The translations under genes and the position numbers were made by a program. This document shows, in pieces, positions 54,059 to 64,000 of a stretch of DNA of 64,000 bases. Each line of letters begins with the position of its first letter. Position 1 is the first letter of the stretch. This DNA comes from Lineolata rhizophorae (lineage: Eukaryota > Ascomycota > Dothideomycetes > Lineolatales > Lineolataceae), in the NCBI GenBank assembly GCA_010093515.1, contig MU001680.1:474440-538439 (forward strand), written 5' to 3'. The notes under the pieces were generated by a model. The model did not search any database. It saw only the letters and a program-made list of their open reading frames with translations, and was not told where the DNA came from.

Positions 54059-56756
54059 ATGTCCACAATCGTCCGGGACCGCGATTGGGAGGAGGAGTCC
54101 ATCCGCAGCGGCCAACCCGCGCGTTTCACCACCGTTCGGCGATACAAAGTGCCTGATCGCGACTTCGACCGTGGTCGCTATCAGGAGGACGAGCGGTTCG
54201 AGGAGGACGTGCGGGTTTCCCGCCGGGAGGGGCCGCGTCGGCCAGCCTACGATGACGAGCGCATCGACTTCCGCTACGTAGACCGCGAGGTAGACCGCGG
54301 CAGGGATCCGCGCAGGAGCGAGGAAGTCATCCGCTTCGAGCGCGAAGTGGAACGGTCGCCGTCGCCGGAGTACAGGCGCGTCTGGGAGGAACCGCGTCGC
54401 AGCCCCTACGAACTAGAACGCTACTCGAAGTCGACTGAATACTTTTCGCGACCGGAGCCTCCGCCTCCGCCGCCACAGCCCATCATCATCCGCAACGATC
54501 CGCAGCCCGTTCAACCCATCATCATCCAGGAACAAGCGCCGCCGCCCCAGCAAGTCATTGTGAAACGAGAGGAACCGTCGTACGAGATCGCGGAGCGCAC
54601 CGAAGTTCAGGAAGTGGAGCCGAGACGACCGCCACCGGCTAGGCGCGACGATGATTATTACTACGAGCGCAGAGTCACCGAAGTTGACAACGGCCCGAGA
54701 CGCGACCGCTACAAGGATTATGAGCGCGAGTACCGCCGCGACCACCGCGAAGACCCGCGCAGCTACAGTGACGACGACCTCGTGTACTTCCGAGAGCGTC
54801 GCGAATCGTGGGACGAAGGCCCACACCACAAGGCAGAGCTGCTCGGAGGTGCTGCCGCCGGCCTCGGTGCGGCGGCGCTGATGCGGCATCACCGCCGGAA
54901 GGAAGGCGAAGATCCGGGCCATCGTGGGCGTCAGGTCCTAGGGTACGGCGCTGCTGGCGTCGCTGCGGCCGAGGCCCTGCACCGATTCAGGTCCCGGTCG
55001 CACTCGCGGAGCCGCAGCCGGCACCGGCATGTCCACCGTCGCGGTAGCCGGAGCCGGTCCCACTCGCGGGGCAAGAAGCTCGCTGGCGCGGCCGCGCTTG
55101 CCGGGCTCGGCGCGCTCGCGTACGCGATCGGAAAAAACAACTCGGATAAGGTCGTGGTCCAAGATAGACGGAGCAGGTCGCGGCGCCGGAGACACTCCGT
55201 CTCGTCGCGGAGGCACAGCAGCTCCAGCAGCCGGTCTTCTAGCCGGCACATGGACCCGGAGCACCGGAACCGCCGCGTCGCGCAGGCGGGGCTGGCCAGC
55301 GCCGCGGTCGCGGGGCTCGTGGAGAAGGCGCGGAGCCGCTCTCGCTCGCGGAAGGGGAAGAAGTCGCGCAGCCGTAGCCGGCTGCGGACCGGAGTGCCCA
55401 TCGCTGCCGCCGGCATGACGGGAGCCGCCGCCGCCGGCTTGTACGAGAAGGCGCAGGCCAAGAAGGAGGAGCGCCGGTCCCGGTCGAGGTCGCGGTCGAG
55501 GTCGGTACACCGCTCGAGATCCAGAAGTGTGCGCGGGAGTGACGGTGGCCTTATAGAGTACGGCGACGATCCCATCTACACTGATCCGGCGGGAGGCCGC
55601 TACCACCGCCGCTCGCGCAGCCGCGGCCGAAGCTCTAGTTCCTCGCGCTCGCGCAGCAGGAGCAGAGGCCGCGCTAAGTCGGCGGCGGAAGGTGCGGCCC
55701 TCGCCGGCGCGGCCGGCTTGGCGATGCACGAGATCAAGAAGAGACGCGAGCGGAAGAAGGGAGAGAAAGAGCTTGAACGTAAGTTGTAGTTGTGCGAAGT
55801 TCTGGGTTCTTTCGCTTACCGGTCGTTCCTCTAGGTCGCTCACGTTCGCGTTCGCTTTCGCGCTCTCGTTCGCGCTCTCGTTCGCGCTCGCGCTCAGCCG
55901 GCCCTCCATACTCGCCGCCCCCCGGAGAGCCACGCTACTATCCCGAAACCAACCAATTCCCTCCTCCACCCACTGCTCCCGCAGGCGGGTACAACCCTGC
56001 GCCGTACAACCCGGCGGACTACGGCCCGCCACGACCTCAAGACCCTTACGGATACCCGCCTGGGGGACCTGATCCGTATGCGGACAACAGGTACCGGAAC
56101 GGTCCTGAGAATGTGAGTGCTCCTGAGTTCCCCGAGCACGAACGCGAGCACTCGGATCCCGGTGGGTCTAGGCGTGTTTAAATGCCTGAGACACACTCAC
56201 AGAAGGGATATGCTAACGATAGTCACGGACACAAATAGGTCTAGCCACCCCTCGCGCGTCATCCCCGTCGCAGCAAGTAGCGCACGAAGAACCGCAAAAC
56301 CAGCCAGAAGAAGAACACCCACAACCAAAATCCGTACAATTCGATCTCGGTTCAGAACGTTCCAGCTCGCCGGACCGGTCTCGCTCCCGCTCCCGCTCCC
56401 CAGGTCGCCGCAACACCCGCCACGGCGGCGCCTACGACGATTATGACCCCGTCGAGGAGGACTCGAAAAGCAGCCGGAGGCGGTACTACGGCCGCCGCCA
56501 CGGCTCCCCGCCCAGAGGAAGCGACTCAAGGCGGAGGGACGAGTCGCCATCGGCGTCGTCGGACGCCAGCGGCGAGACCATCGACCTGCCACCGCGCTTT
56601 GACGAGCACGGGCGCAGGATGCCCGACCGCGGCGAGGACCCGGTGGCAGATAAGCTGGAGGATTTTCTGGCGGGCAGGAACACGGCGGGGAAGATTTTCC
56701 AGCGGCTGACGGGGGACTTGCTTGCGCCGGCCGGGGGTGGGTCGCGGAGGAGATGA
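54059..56756 (+). CDS. DUF3824-type SR-rich / Ala-Gly-rich protein
   Basis: Exons are 54059..55778, 55835..56161 and 56239..56756, giving 854 residues. The start is ATG in MSTIVRDRDWEEE. The first ~270 residues are charged (RDRD, ERRVTEVDNG) with a PPPPPPQPIIIRND segment. Then Ala/Gly glycine-zipper-like hydrophobic stretches (ELLGGAAAGLGAAALM, GKKLAGAAALAGLGALAYAIG, AAAGMTGAAAAGLYEKA) alternate with Arg-Ser tracts (RSRSRSRHRH). Exon 2 carries the signature PPPGEPRYYPETNQFPPPP then PAGGYNPAPYNPADYG. The C-terminus (DLPPRFDEHGRRMPD, DPVADKLEDFLAGR) matches the family's end. The exon 2 donor is CCCG/GTGGGT at 56162, because the earlier GTGAGT at 56113 would lead straight to a stop; a CTAAC branch point lies in intron 2. 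Function is unknown; such proteins may be membrane- or surface-associated. Very repetitive sequence makes alignment uncertain. Confidence 0.9.
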
Positions 56757-58385
56757 CGTCTGTTGTAGTCTAGGTGGTTGCTGTTTTCGAACTTCCCTTG
56801 TGCTTTCCGCTTTTCCGTCTCCACAATTATTCTTTTTGCCCGAGTCACGGCTTAGGCTTGGATTGTTAACGGTCAGACGTGCTTGTTTTCTTTTTACCCC
56901 TTTCCTTGTCTTTGGACAGATGTTATGTAACGAGTTGCTACTGTGTTCCGAATAGTTCGGTGAGATTCCCGAGTCTGGCATCCCGTCACGCACGTCATGG
57001 GACGATGAGGTTTCCTATTCTGTGCAATGTTATATGTAGTCTAATGATATCGAGTCCTGCCTGGTGACATGCCTACTGTGACTAGTCGGAAATTTGCATC
57101 TGTAAGCGATTTGGCACTAAAATTCAACATATCTATGAAACTACATATAGCACGAAAGTGGTGGGGCTGCCTCGAACTCATTAAATAAAATATGAGCACT
57201 TTTTATACTGGAGAATAAGGCTAAGCTCGTAAGTAAAGTAAGCGCTTGGAAACCATGCTATAAATTTTGATTAAATTGAGAATTTCAGCTGTAAAAGTAT
57301 CGACTTTTGGTGGGAGTGTCACTCAGACACGAACTTCTGACGTAGTCCGGAGTACTGTACCAGTAGCTAACGATTGCTGCCTGGAGCGGTCGTCTATTGT
57401 CAATACATGCAAGTTGCTTGCCAAGACAACATCTAATTCGCTCCATATAGATGAGCCGCGAGGCTGCGAGCTATGTACGTAGCAGAATCTCGCCGCGCAT
57501 GCGTATTCACTCCGAAAAAAGAAAAGCGAAAAGGGACATGGCCGTGCGGAACAGAGAGATGCAGGGTGGGTAGGCGCGGACCGGATTTGCGGCGCCGTGC
57601 AGGCTTATCGACGCTCGGACCCGCCCGGCTGGCGGAGCCTACTTCCCCAGACGAGAGAACCGGCCAATCAGGGCCGCGCGCGGGGCCTTCTCGAGGCGTT
57701 TTTGGCGCACCGGGATGCCGGGAGGGAAGGGCGAGGCAGCCCGTTGGGCGGGACATACCATGGGACGGGCAGCGGCAGCGCGGCTTCGAGCTCGGCGGCC
57801 CAAGGGTCGCGCGAGAAGAAGGCGTCGAGGCCGGCACTACTGCGGTATTTGTGTGGTACGTACCTAGGTAGTAGGCCCGATGCGGGAGCGACGGCTGGCT
57901 GGCCTGCTGCGGCAAGCTGCAGGCGCGGGGAGTCACAAACTTCCTCGCTCCCCGACTGCTGTCTCCCCCCATCCATCCAACAAGCTGCGGTCGCACGCTT
58001 TTTCCTTTTCGTCGTTTTTCCCTTTTGCTTCGCGTCGTCCGCGTGTCCTTCGTACCTACCTCTGTCCCCGGCGTGGCATCGCGCAATTCGCACCTTTTCT
58101 TCGCGCCGGCTTGTTTCGTTGCGTGCTCTGTGACTCTACTCGAAGATCTGCGTGACGAGCTCGTCTCGTTGACAGATACCTAACGCTCTCCTCGCTCGTA
58201 CTACCTACCTACACCGCCATGTATTACTAGACCAGCACCCGCACGCAATTGGCGCTCCCTCCTGCGGTGCGCCCCCCTCGCCGTCGCGTCTTGTCGCAAA
58301 TTCGCGGTCAAGGGAAGGCAAGTGAAGGGATGCTTACGCCCGCGGCCAGCTACCTACGCCTAGGCAGCTATTCGTCCCTTCCCCC
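56757..58385. other. 3' flank, AT-rich spacer, then GC-rich promoter of the 58386 gene
   Basis: 56990-57450 is AT-rich. 57480-58385 is GC-rich with overlapping open frames lacking ATG context or domains, and is the likely promoter/5' UTR. No supported gene. Confidence 0.5.
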
Positions 58386-61300
58386 ATGGCTGCCTACGCC
58401 CAGCACAATCGCAACCACAACCATCAAAACCGCGTCAATCCGAACGGTAGCGCCGCAAGCAACAACGTCAGCGACGGCAACGACAACCGTGACAATGCCC
58501 ATCGGCGCGCCCGCCGCGCGCCCGCGACCTCCCCCCAGACCTCATCCCACCTGCCACCCTACATACCCCCGCTCCCCGTCCGCGCATCGCAGGACGAACT
58601 GCCCGACACGGATGAGCGCGCGAGCGCGAGCGTGAGCGCGAGCTCCAGCGCCGTCGGGGCCGGCGCGCAGCCGCGATATCAACAGCAGCAGAGGTCGCGG
58701 AACTACACGCCCCAGCTAGGCGGTTGGGGACGGGGAAATGGTGGTGCTGGTGGTGCCGGTGGAAGCAGGCAGCAGCAGCAAATGCCGCAACAGTCACCGC
58801 CCAGGCCGCACCCGCGCGGCCCCTGCCACTACCGCGACCTGAAGCTGGGGGCCGAGGCGCCGTGCTGCGGCTGCAGGCGGTTCTGGCTCGACGAAGAGCG
58901 CGCCGCGGTGCGGTCGCCATCGCTGGCATCGTTCACGGCGGGAAAACATCGGATCGGTGGCTGTGGAGCGGCTGCTGGTGGCGGTGCGTCTGGCGCTAGG
59001 CCGAGTCCGGTCTCACCGGCGCGGGAAAGCCCCTGGTGCATGTGCGGACATCATGGGTGTTTTCATGACTTTGCGGAGCCGGGAGGCGCTGCTGCTGCTG
59101 TGGCTGGGGCGAGTGAGGCGCGTGTGGGCGAGGGGGAGACGCAAATAAGCGGTGGTGGTGCGTCTAGGGGCCCACCGGTGGCGGCGGCTCTGCAGCGGGG
59201 CGGGGAGACCGTTCCTGTACTCGTGCAGGGGCAAGGAGGGCTCCGGTACCAGCTCGTCGCGGGCTCGCACCCCGTGAGCTTGAAAAGGTTGCGAGACACG
59301 GCGCCGAGCAGTTCCGCGAACCTGGGGAGCCCAGATCACCAACCTCGGCCGCGGGCCGAGACCGGGTCCCAAGGTATTGGCAATTCCTCGCCGGATGGTG
59401 GTGCTGCATACCCTGGTAACGGACCGGATCTACCTAATCCTTCCCAGGTCAGCACGTCGTGCCTCCCGCCGATCCCGTCGCAATGCCAGCTTCACTCGGA
59501 CGACATGCGGCCCTTCAGCCAGGGGCCTTCGTCGCGGCCCCGAGGCGGCCAGCACCAGCTTCACTCGGGGCCGTCCGGGTTGGGCTTGGTTATGCAACCT
59601 TCCATGCCTTCGCTTGGCTCGTTCAATGGGCAATTCCACGACGCTCTGTCGACCAATTGTTCAGGCGCTGCGGACATTCCGACTGATTGGCAGTCCGGGT
59701 CCACCCGGCGGAACACGCCCGAGTCCTCTGGCCAACAACCGAGTCTACGAGAGGGCTTCACGGACAACCAAGCGACGCGTTCCCGAGTTGTAGACAAGCC
59801 GCCTCTGGATGTTAATAATGTTCAGCCTGGATTAGGCCTTGAGAACCTCCTACTGAGCGCAACTGAGCTAGCGACGCCGAGCAACGGCAACACACCAGCT
59901 TTGGGTGCTGCGCAAGAAAACGCGCTGGACGAGGGCAAGTCTCTGGTGGATGCGTTGAGTAGAGAGGTCGAGGCCGCTAGCCTCGAGGCTGCCGCGCAGA
60001 GAGACGACAATGAGGACCAAAGGGGCAAGGAACACCCCTCGTCGCTCTCCCAGCGGAAGCTAGAACTGGTCCGGCGAGACGGGACTTCTAAGACTTGGTC
60101 CGTCGATGCGTCGACACTCACGCAGTTGCTTTCTCACTTGAGTTCTCTCCAAAACTTCGTCTCCCAGGCCTACGTCCCGTCGGACTTGGGTTTAACCGTC
60201 AAAAGCCTGGCTCAGCGACTCGAATTGCTCGAAAACACATCCTTCTCCCACGTTCCGATTGAGGAGGTGGAGGAAAAGTTTGAACTGGTTGATGGTCGGT
60301 TGGTTGAACTTGAGACTCGCGTGACTGAGCACGACAAGCTTCATGCCGCTAAAGAGGCCGAGCAAGACGGCAGGGACCACGCAGGCCGCCAAAGCAGACA
60401 TCTTAGAGATGCAGGCGAAGAGGGCGCGTCGTTCGCTTCGAATGTCTCTCGTCAAAGTAACTCTTCCGCATTGGTGGAAGCTGCCCTCCACAAGCTTGAG
60501 ACGGATTCCAGGCTCGGTGACATCGACAAACGGCTCAACAGCATTGAGACGACGGCTGTTCCGACTTTTGATCGCCCGTGGGAGGTTGAGGTGATCGTTC
60601 TACCCTGGGGCCGCAACCTGCGAGGCATCTGGTTTTCGCCCGACGAGCCTGCCGCTAGTGGCAGTAGCCACCCTACATCCACGCTTACAACGCAAGATTC
60701 CGGGGAGTGGACCCAGGCGCATAGTCTCCAATCATCAAGCGCTCTTCTCGGCGATTCCCGTTTCGGGTGGAGTGCTCAGGCCATTCACAATTGGGCTGAC
60801 AGGACGGAGGAGTGGCTCTCGCCCAAAGCTTGTGGTACGAACGCGTTGGTGTACAAGAGGCTCCGGAGCCGTGGCTTTGTGAAGACAGTGACGTTACGTA
60901 GCGGTGGCGCTCGCGATACCGCGCGTACTGTGTGCTCTGCTTTCGGCGAGTTGTTGTCTAAGTTGAGCTCGCCTCAACCTCCTGGGATGGATAGAGACTT
61001 CCACCAATCGATTCCCCAGCAAGAGGGCCATCTCTCGTACGACACGAGTGAGAACGCTGACGGAGCAGAGACCTCTGCGTACCTCGGACTCCAGTCGCCA
61101 TTCATCCCCCTGCGCAAGGTGCACAGATCATCCCGGTTGTTATTCCTGACTCCCTCTGAGATGCTGTCCTCAGCCTTCTGGACCGCTTCCTTCTTGGCCT
61201 CTGGCGTCATGATGCGCGCCGCCCACGGCCAGAAGCGACTGTTCGTCACCCATCGCGACGGCTACCTCCAGCCCCTCAGCTCCGAAGCCAAGACACGTGC

Positions 61301-62501
61301 CCGAGCGGACGGTTGGACGTGGCAAGCCCTTCGCGAGCTCGATCGCGCGTATCCTCCGCCTTCTGCCGGTGGCAGCAACGTCGCGAACAGCTTCGACAGC
61401 CGAGACTCAGGCGTGCCCGAGGCGGACGCCAAGGAAGAGTGCTGGGCCTACCATCCGAACCTCGATCCGGCGCCGCCTCGAGACGGCACCAGCAGCTTCG
61501 CCTCGTCCTGCTCGGTCCCATTCGGTTCCACTAGAAGCCACCCCTCTCACCATATCGATCCAAGCTCTGCGGGCAAGGGGCATCTCGGCATCGGCAATGC
61601 GTCCTCCTCCGCCCAGGAGGAGGCCCGCCGTCGCCCGCCCATCACGCCGGTTTCAGAGGCTCCGCCCCTGTACCACCGCCGCACTGTGTCCGTGCCGCTG
61701 ACAGCTGACAAGGCATCGCCCATGGCTGCTGGCAGTGCATACGGCAAGCGTCCCATCGCCTCGTTCGAAGCCGGCAACAACAAGGGCTCGGGTTCCGGGT
61801 CCGGCTCGGGTTCCGGGTCCGGGTCCGGCTTCGGACCTTCCTCCAAGCTCGCTCACCACAGCTCCGCCTCCACCATCCGCATCGCCAAGCGCCGCCGCCT
61901 CACCCGCTCCCCGGACGCGGCGCGCGACTCGGCGAGCACCGCTGTGCTGGGCGCCTCCACCGCTTCGGCGTCTCACACGGGCGGCGAGCGCGTCGAGCCC
62001 GCGGCCACGGGCGACGACGACGACCCGGGAAGCAGCGTCGCTGACGCGACCGTCCGCTTGTGGGGCGTCACGCCGCGGCGGTCCAAGGAGCCGCAGAGCC
62101 CGCTATTTTTCGGCAGGAGCGGAGGCGGCGGCGGGGCGGCGTCGGGGTCGGGATCGGGGTCGGCAGCTGCGGCGGCTGGCGCTAGTGCCAGCGCGGCGAA
62201 AAGGGGCGTCACGCCCGTGGCGTACGCGACGCCATATTCGGGGCCGGTGTTTGCGGGGAAGTTTGCGAAGAGCGAGAGCGAGGAGGATGATAAGGGGGGT
62301 TTCTTTGAGCGAGCGGGTAGTGGGGAGGGCGAGGAGGAGGAGGGGGGTGATGATGAGATGGAAGAGGCGTGGGAGGGGTTGCAGGAGGGGGCTGAGGAGG
62401 ACGAGGAAGAGGAAGATAGCGATGATGATGATGTTGTTGTTGGATTTGACGACGACGAGAGTAATGAAAGTGGGTTCGTGGACGAGATGGACGAGGAATA
62501 G
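58386..62501 (+). CDS. Large unknown protein with Cys/His cluster and acidic tail
   Basis: One long exon of 1371 residues from ATG 58386 (CCCCATGGC context, MAAYAQHNRNHNHQN). I do not recognise a named family. The first ~130 residues are Asn/Gln/Ser/Gly-rich. A Cys/His cluster at about 145-230 (GPCHYRDLKLGAEAPCCGC; PWCMCGHHGCFHDF) could bind zinc. Residues ~560-720 have heptad-like helices suggesting coiled coil (VKSLAQRLELLENTSFS; EVEEKFELVDGRLVELETRV). A conserved-looking region follows: PWEVEVIVLPWGRNLRGIWF, EWLSPKACGTNALVYKRLRSR and RLLFLTPSEMLSSAFWTASF, then TWQALRELDRAYPPP. There is an (SG)n run near 1135-1155, a basic patch (AKRRRLTRS) that may be a nuclear signal, and a very acidic C-terminus ending MDEE. 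It may be a chromatin or nuclear regulator; this is only a guess from composition. Confidence 0.82.
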   Translation: MAAYAQHNRNHNHQNRVNPNGSAASNNVSDGNDNRDNAHRRARRAPATSPQTSSHLPPYIPPLPVRASQDELPDTDERASASVSASSSAVGAGAQPRYQQQQRSRNYTPQLGGWGRGNGGAGGAGGSRQQQQMPQQSPPRPHPRGPCHYRDLKLGAEAPCCGCRRFWLDEERAAVRSPSLASFTAGKHRIGGCGAAAGGGASGARPSPVSPARESPWCMCGHHGCFHDFAEPGGAAAAVAGASEARVGEGETQISGGGASRGPPVAAALQRGGETVPVLVQGQGGLRYQLVAGSHPVSLKRLRDTAPSSSANLGSPDHQPRPRAETGSQGIGNSSPDGGAAYPGNGPDLPNPSQVSTSCLPPIPSQCQLHSDDMRPFSQGPSSRPRGGQHQLHSGPSGLGLVMQPSMPSLGSFNGQFHDALSTNCSGAADIPTDWQSGSTRRNTPESSGQQPSLREGFTDNQATRSRVVDKPPLDVNNVQPGLGLENLLLSATELATPSNGNTPALGAAQENALDEGKSLVDALSREVEAASLEAAAQRDDNEDQRGKEHPSSLSQRKLELVRRDGTSKTWSVDASTLTQLLSHLSSLQNFVSQAYVPSDLGLTVKSLAQRLELLENTSFSHVPIEEVEEKFELVDGRLVELETRVTEHDKLHAAKEAEQDGRDHAGRQSRHLRDAGEEGASFASNVSRQSNSSALVEAALHKLETDSRLGDIDKRLNSIETTAVPTFDRPWEVEVIVLPWGRNLRGIWFSPDEPAASGSSHPTSTLTTQDSGEWTQAHSLQSSSALLGDSRFGWSAQAIHNWADRTEEWLSPKACGTNALVYKRLRSRGFVKTVTLRSGGARDTARTVCSAFGELLSKLSSPQPPGMDRDFHQSIPQQEGHLSYDTSENADGAETSAYLGLQSPFIPLRKVHRSSRLLFLTPSEMLSSAFWTASFLASGVMMRAAHGQKRLFVTHRDGYLQPLSSEAKTRARADGWTWQALRELDRAYPPPSAGGSNVANSFDSRDSGVPEADAKEECWAYHPNLDPAPPRDGTSSFASSCSVPFGSTRSHPSHHIDPSSAGKGHLGIGNASSSAQEEARRRPPITPVSEAPPLYHRRTVSVPLTADKASPMAAGSAYGKRPIASFEAGNNKGSGSGSGSGSGSGSGFGPSSKLAHHSSASTIRIAKRRRLTRSPDAARDSASTAVLGASTASASHTGGERVEPAATGDDDDPGSSVADATVRLWGVTPRRSKEPQSPLFFGRSGGGGGAASGSGSGSAAAAAGASASAAKRGVTPVAYATPYSGPVFAGKFAKSESEEDDKGGFFERAGSGEGEEEEGGDDEMEEAWEGLQEGAEEDEEEEDSDDDDVVVGFDDDESNESGFVDEMDEE

Positions 62502-63922
62502 CCGGCGGCGTCGGCTCGCTTGCTATGCTTTTGTTTTGGTCCGCCCGGCAGGGCGTGGTTTACATCCGCCTTTCGGGATTGATGTGCCGGCGCAGTTTCA
62601 GATATGGTGTGATATATGGTCTCATGTGGCTGAACTTAGGTTTTTGGTATTCGGTCGGGTTTGTTCTATGCGTGGCTGGTATCCTCTCTTGCTGAAGTGG
62701 CGGGATGGCGGCGCCGGTTCGGAAGGCTGCGCGCTGCCGGCTGGTCTTGTGCTTAGATTTTTCTATCAGCCAATAGGTTTTGCGTCTGCTCTGGATCTAA
62801 TTGGGCTTGATCGAGTGTACGTTTACCTGAGCTGGGAACTAGGAGCACACATCTTTCCTGTGCTAGCGTTTGTAGACCTTTTCACCCTTCCCAAGTGGAA
62901 GTGAATCTCTCTTGTTTTCATATGTTTGGCACCTTTTCTCTTTCCATCCTCCCTCGATGTATGATCTAAAAAGTTGGGTGCGAGTGTTCCAATGGCTTAC
63001 AGCTACACATAGCCTTCTGAAAGGAAGCGGAAGGAGGAATCATCAATTGATTTTGGGTCCCACGGTCTCCGTAAGTGCTGCGTGAGTTCCTTCGTTGCCA
63101 CTTGGACACGTAGCCGTGGGATGTCAGCGTTATAGGGACCAACTACAACTGCGATCGAGTTGGGCCTACGTAGGCCTACTTGTATTCGGTAGGTCTATCT
63201 GAAAGCAGTTTGCGAAGGGCGGATGCCGAACACTTCCAGCAAGGAAATTGCAGGTGCATCATATTGAGAACTCCCCGTTGCCGAATTGATGGGATGTAGG
63301 GCGTACATAAAGGACATACTATTGTTGTAGATTCACTTGTAATGGAAAAGATTAGTATCATTCAATTCTCATTCCTCGGGTATCTAACTCTTAAACTCTA
63401 TCCGCCTTCTAAAAAGTCCAAGTAATGCGAACTCGTGCCAGACGCTATCATCTATCCCCGCACATGCATCATCATACGCTTCAATGATGCAATGTCGCCC
63501 CTCTCTTCAAAGCACATCCAGAAATTTGATAGACTGAGAAAGGCACAAGAGACAACCGAACAAAGCAAGCTAAACAAAAGAGGAATGTGGACGATAGATG
63601 CGTGGTAATACTAGAGCGAAGTTAGCGAGGCGAGATGACAGTGAGGGAGCATGCAACCCAAGCCTCCACCACAGACCGATCCGCCACGTCCGCCCAATCA
63701 AAACGCCACAACGCAGCAAGAGCAGACTTGATCCTCTGTCCAAGGCCATCTAGAGCGCCCTAGCCTGGACGAGACTCCAAGAGCCCCGCGAATCTAATGC
63801 CGGTGCTAACGCAGAGGAGACGGCAGAGGCGGGTTGAAAGCAAGAATGAGATAAGACGTGTATCCCTCTCGTAACATGGAAGCAGCCAGCGGAATGGGGT
63901 CCGGCGGCCTCCGCCCAATCCC
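62502..63922. other. 3' flank and intergenic region
   Basis: No gene supported. 62940-63600 is AT-rich. The frame continuing to 62904 belongs to a shadow phase of the preceding gene and is not called. Confidence 0.5.
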
Positions 63923-64000
63923 CTAGGAGCGGGCCGCGCGCGCGAGGCCCGAGCCGTTGGGGCAGAAGTGAGGCTGCGGCAACCCCACGGGAGTGGGGTA
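63923..64000 (-). CDS. Possible C-terminal end of a gene running off the window (tentative)
   Basis: On the minus strand the last 75 bases before TAG (63925..63923) read YPTPVGLPQPHFCPNGSG then LARAARS. The frame is open to the window edge and the composition is protein-like. There is too little to name it, and it could be chance in GC-rich DNA. Confidence 0.25.
   Translation of the reverse strand, partial: YPTPVGLPQPHFCPNGSGLARAARS

Noticed and set aside
61735-62904. 389-codon plus-strand frame overlapping the end of the 1371-residue gene.
   Set aside because: It is a shadow phase of the SG-repeat and Arg/Ala-rich coding sequence; the part beyond 62501 is 3' flank.

Overview
The window looks like nuclear DNA of a filamentous ascomycete (Pezizomycotina, most likely Sordariomycetes). 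Most genes are split by short introns (about 47-240 nt) with GT donors, CTAAC/CTGAC-like branch points and AG acceptors. Several protein families are typical of filamentous fungi: a DUF3824-type SR/alanine-glycine protein, a DUF7924-type protein, a DUF7704-type membrane protein, an APH-fold family, and an FHA-kinase. GC-rich gene blocks alternate with AT/TpA-rich gene-poor stretches that look affected by repeat-induced point mutation (RIP). There are no operons; neighbouring genes appear independent. All exon coordinates were worked out by hand from splice sites and reading-frame continuity.

Layout, left to right. 1-1417 is an AT-rich gene-free flank. 1418-2655(-) is an unknown protein gene. 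3544-5789(-) is phospholipid:diacylglycerol acyltransferase (Lro1). 5790-8776 is gene-poor with relics. 8777-10596(-) is a five-exon MFS transporter. 10597-17808 is a gene desert holding a broken APH-family gene, a 5'-truncated LINE with a 13-bp target duplication, and an exon-like dehydrogenase remnant. 17809-18832(-) is ubiquitin-conjugating enzyme Ubc4. 19715-21348(-) is glutaryl-CoA dehydrogenase. 22395-23502(+) is glucosamine-6-phosphate N-acetyltransferase (Gna1). 23805-25773(-) is a cytochrome P450. 26351-28393(-) is a probably mitochondrial non-canonical poly(A) polymerase. 29518-32642(+) is trehalose-6-phosphate phosphatase (Tps2). 33380-34224(+) is an FMN-binding PNPOx-like protein. 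35328-35692(-) is a very small cytochrome b5.

36.3-47.5 kb is an accessory-looking segment. It holds a decayed copy (36315-37612) of an AT-hook orphan gene whose whole copy lies at 43780-45300(+), a disrupted DUF7924-type gene (38165-39873,-), a DUF7704-like membrane protein (40166-40739,+), a possible small spliced gene (41264-41478,+), an FHA-domain Ser/Thr kinase (41626-43461,-) head-to-head with the orphan gene, and an acyltransferase-3 membrane enzyme (46068-47508,-). 47.5-54.0 kb is intergenic, alternating AT-rich DNA with GC-rich blocks open on both strands but without a convincing gene. 54059-56756(+) is the DUF3824-type protein and 58386-62501(+) is a 1371-residue unknown acidic-tailed protein. 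The right edge may hold the last codons of a minus-strand gene.

Housekeeping functions represented are storage lipid synthesis (Lro1), lysine/tryptophan catabolism (glutaryl-CoA dehydrogenase), the UDP-GlcNAc/chitin precursor pathway (Gna1), trehalose synthesis (Tps2) and ubiquitination (Ubc4). The most unusual material is the 36-46 kb segment and the nested decay at 13.7-15.5 kb.
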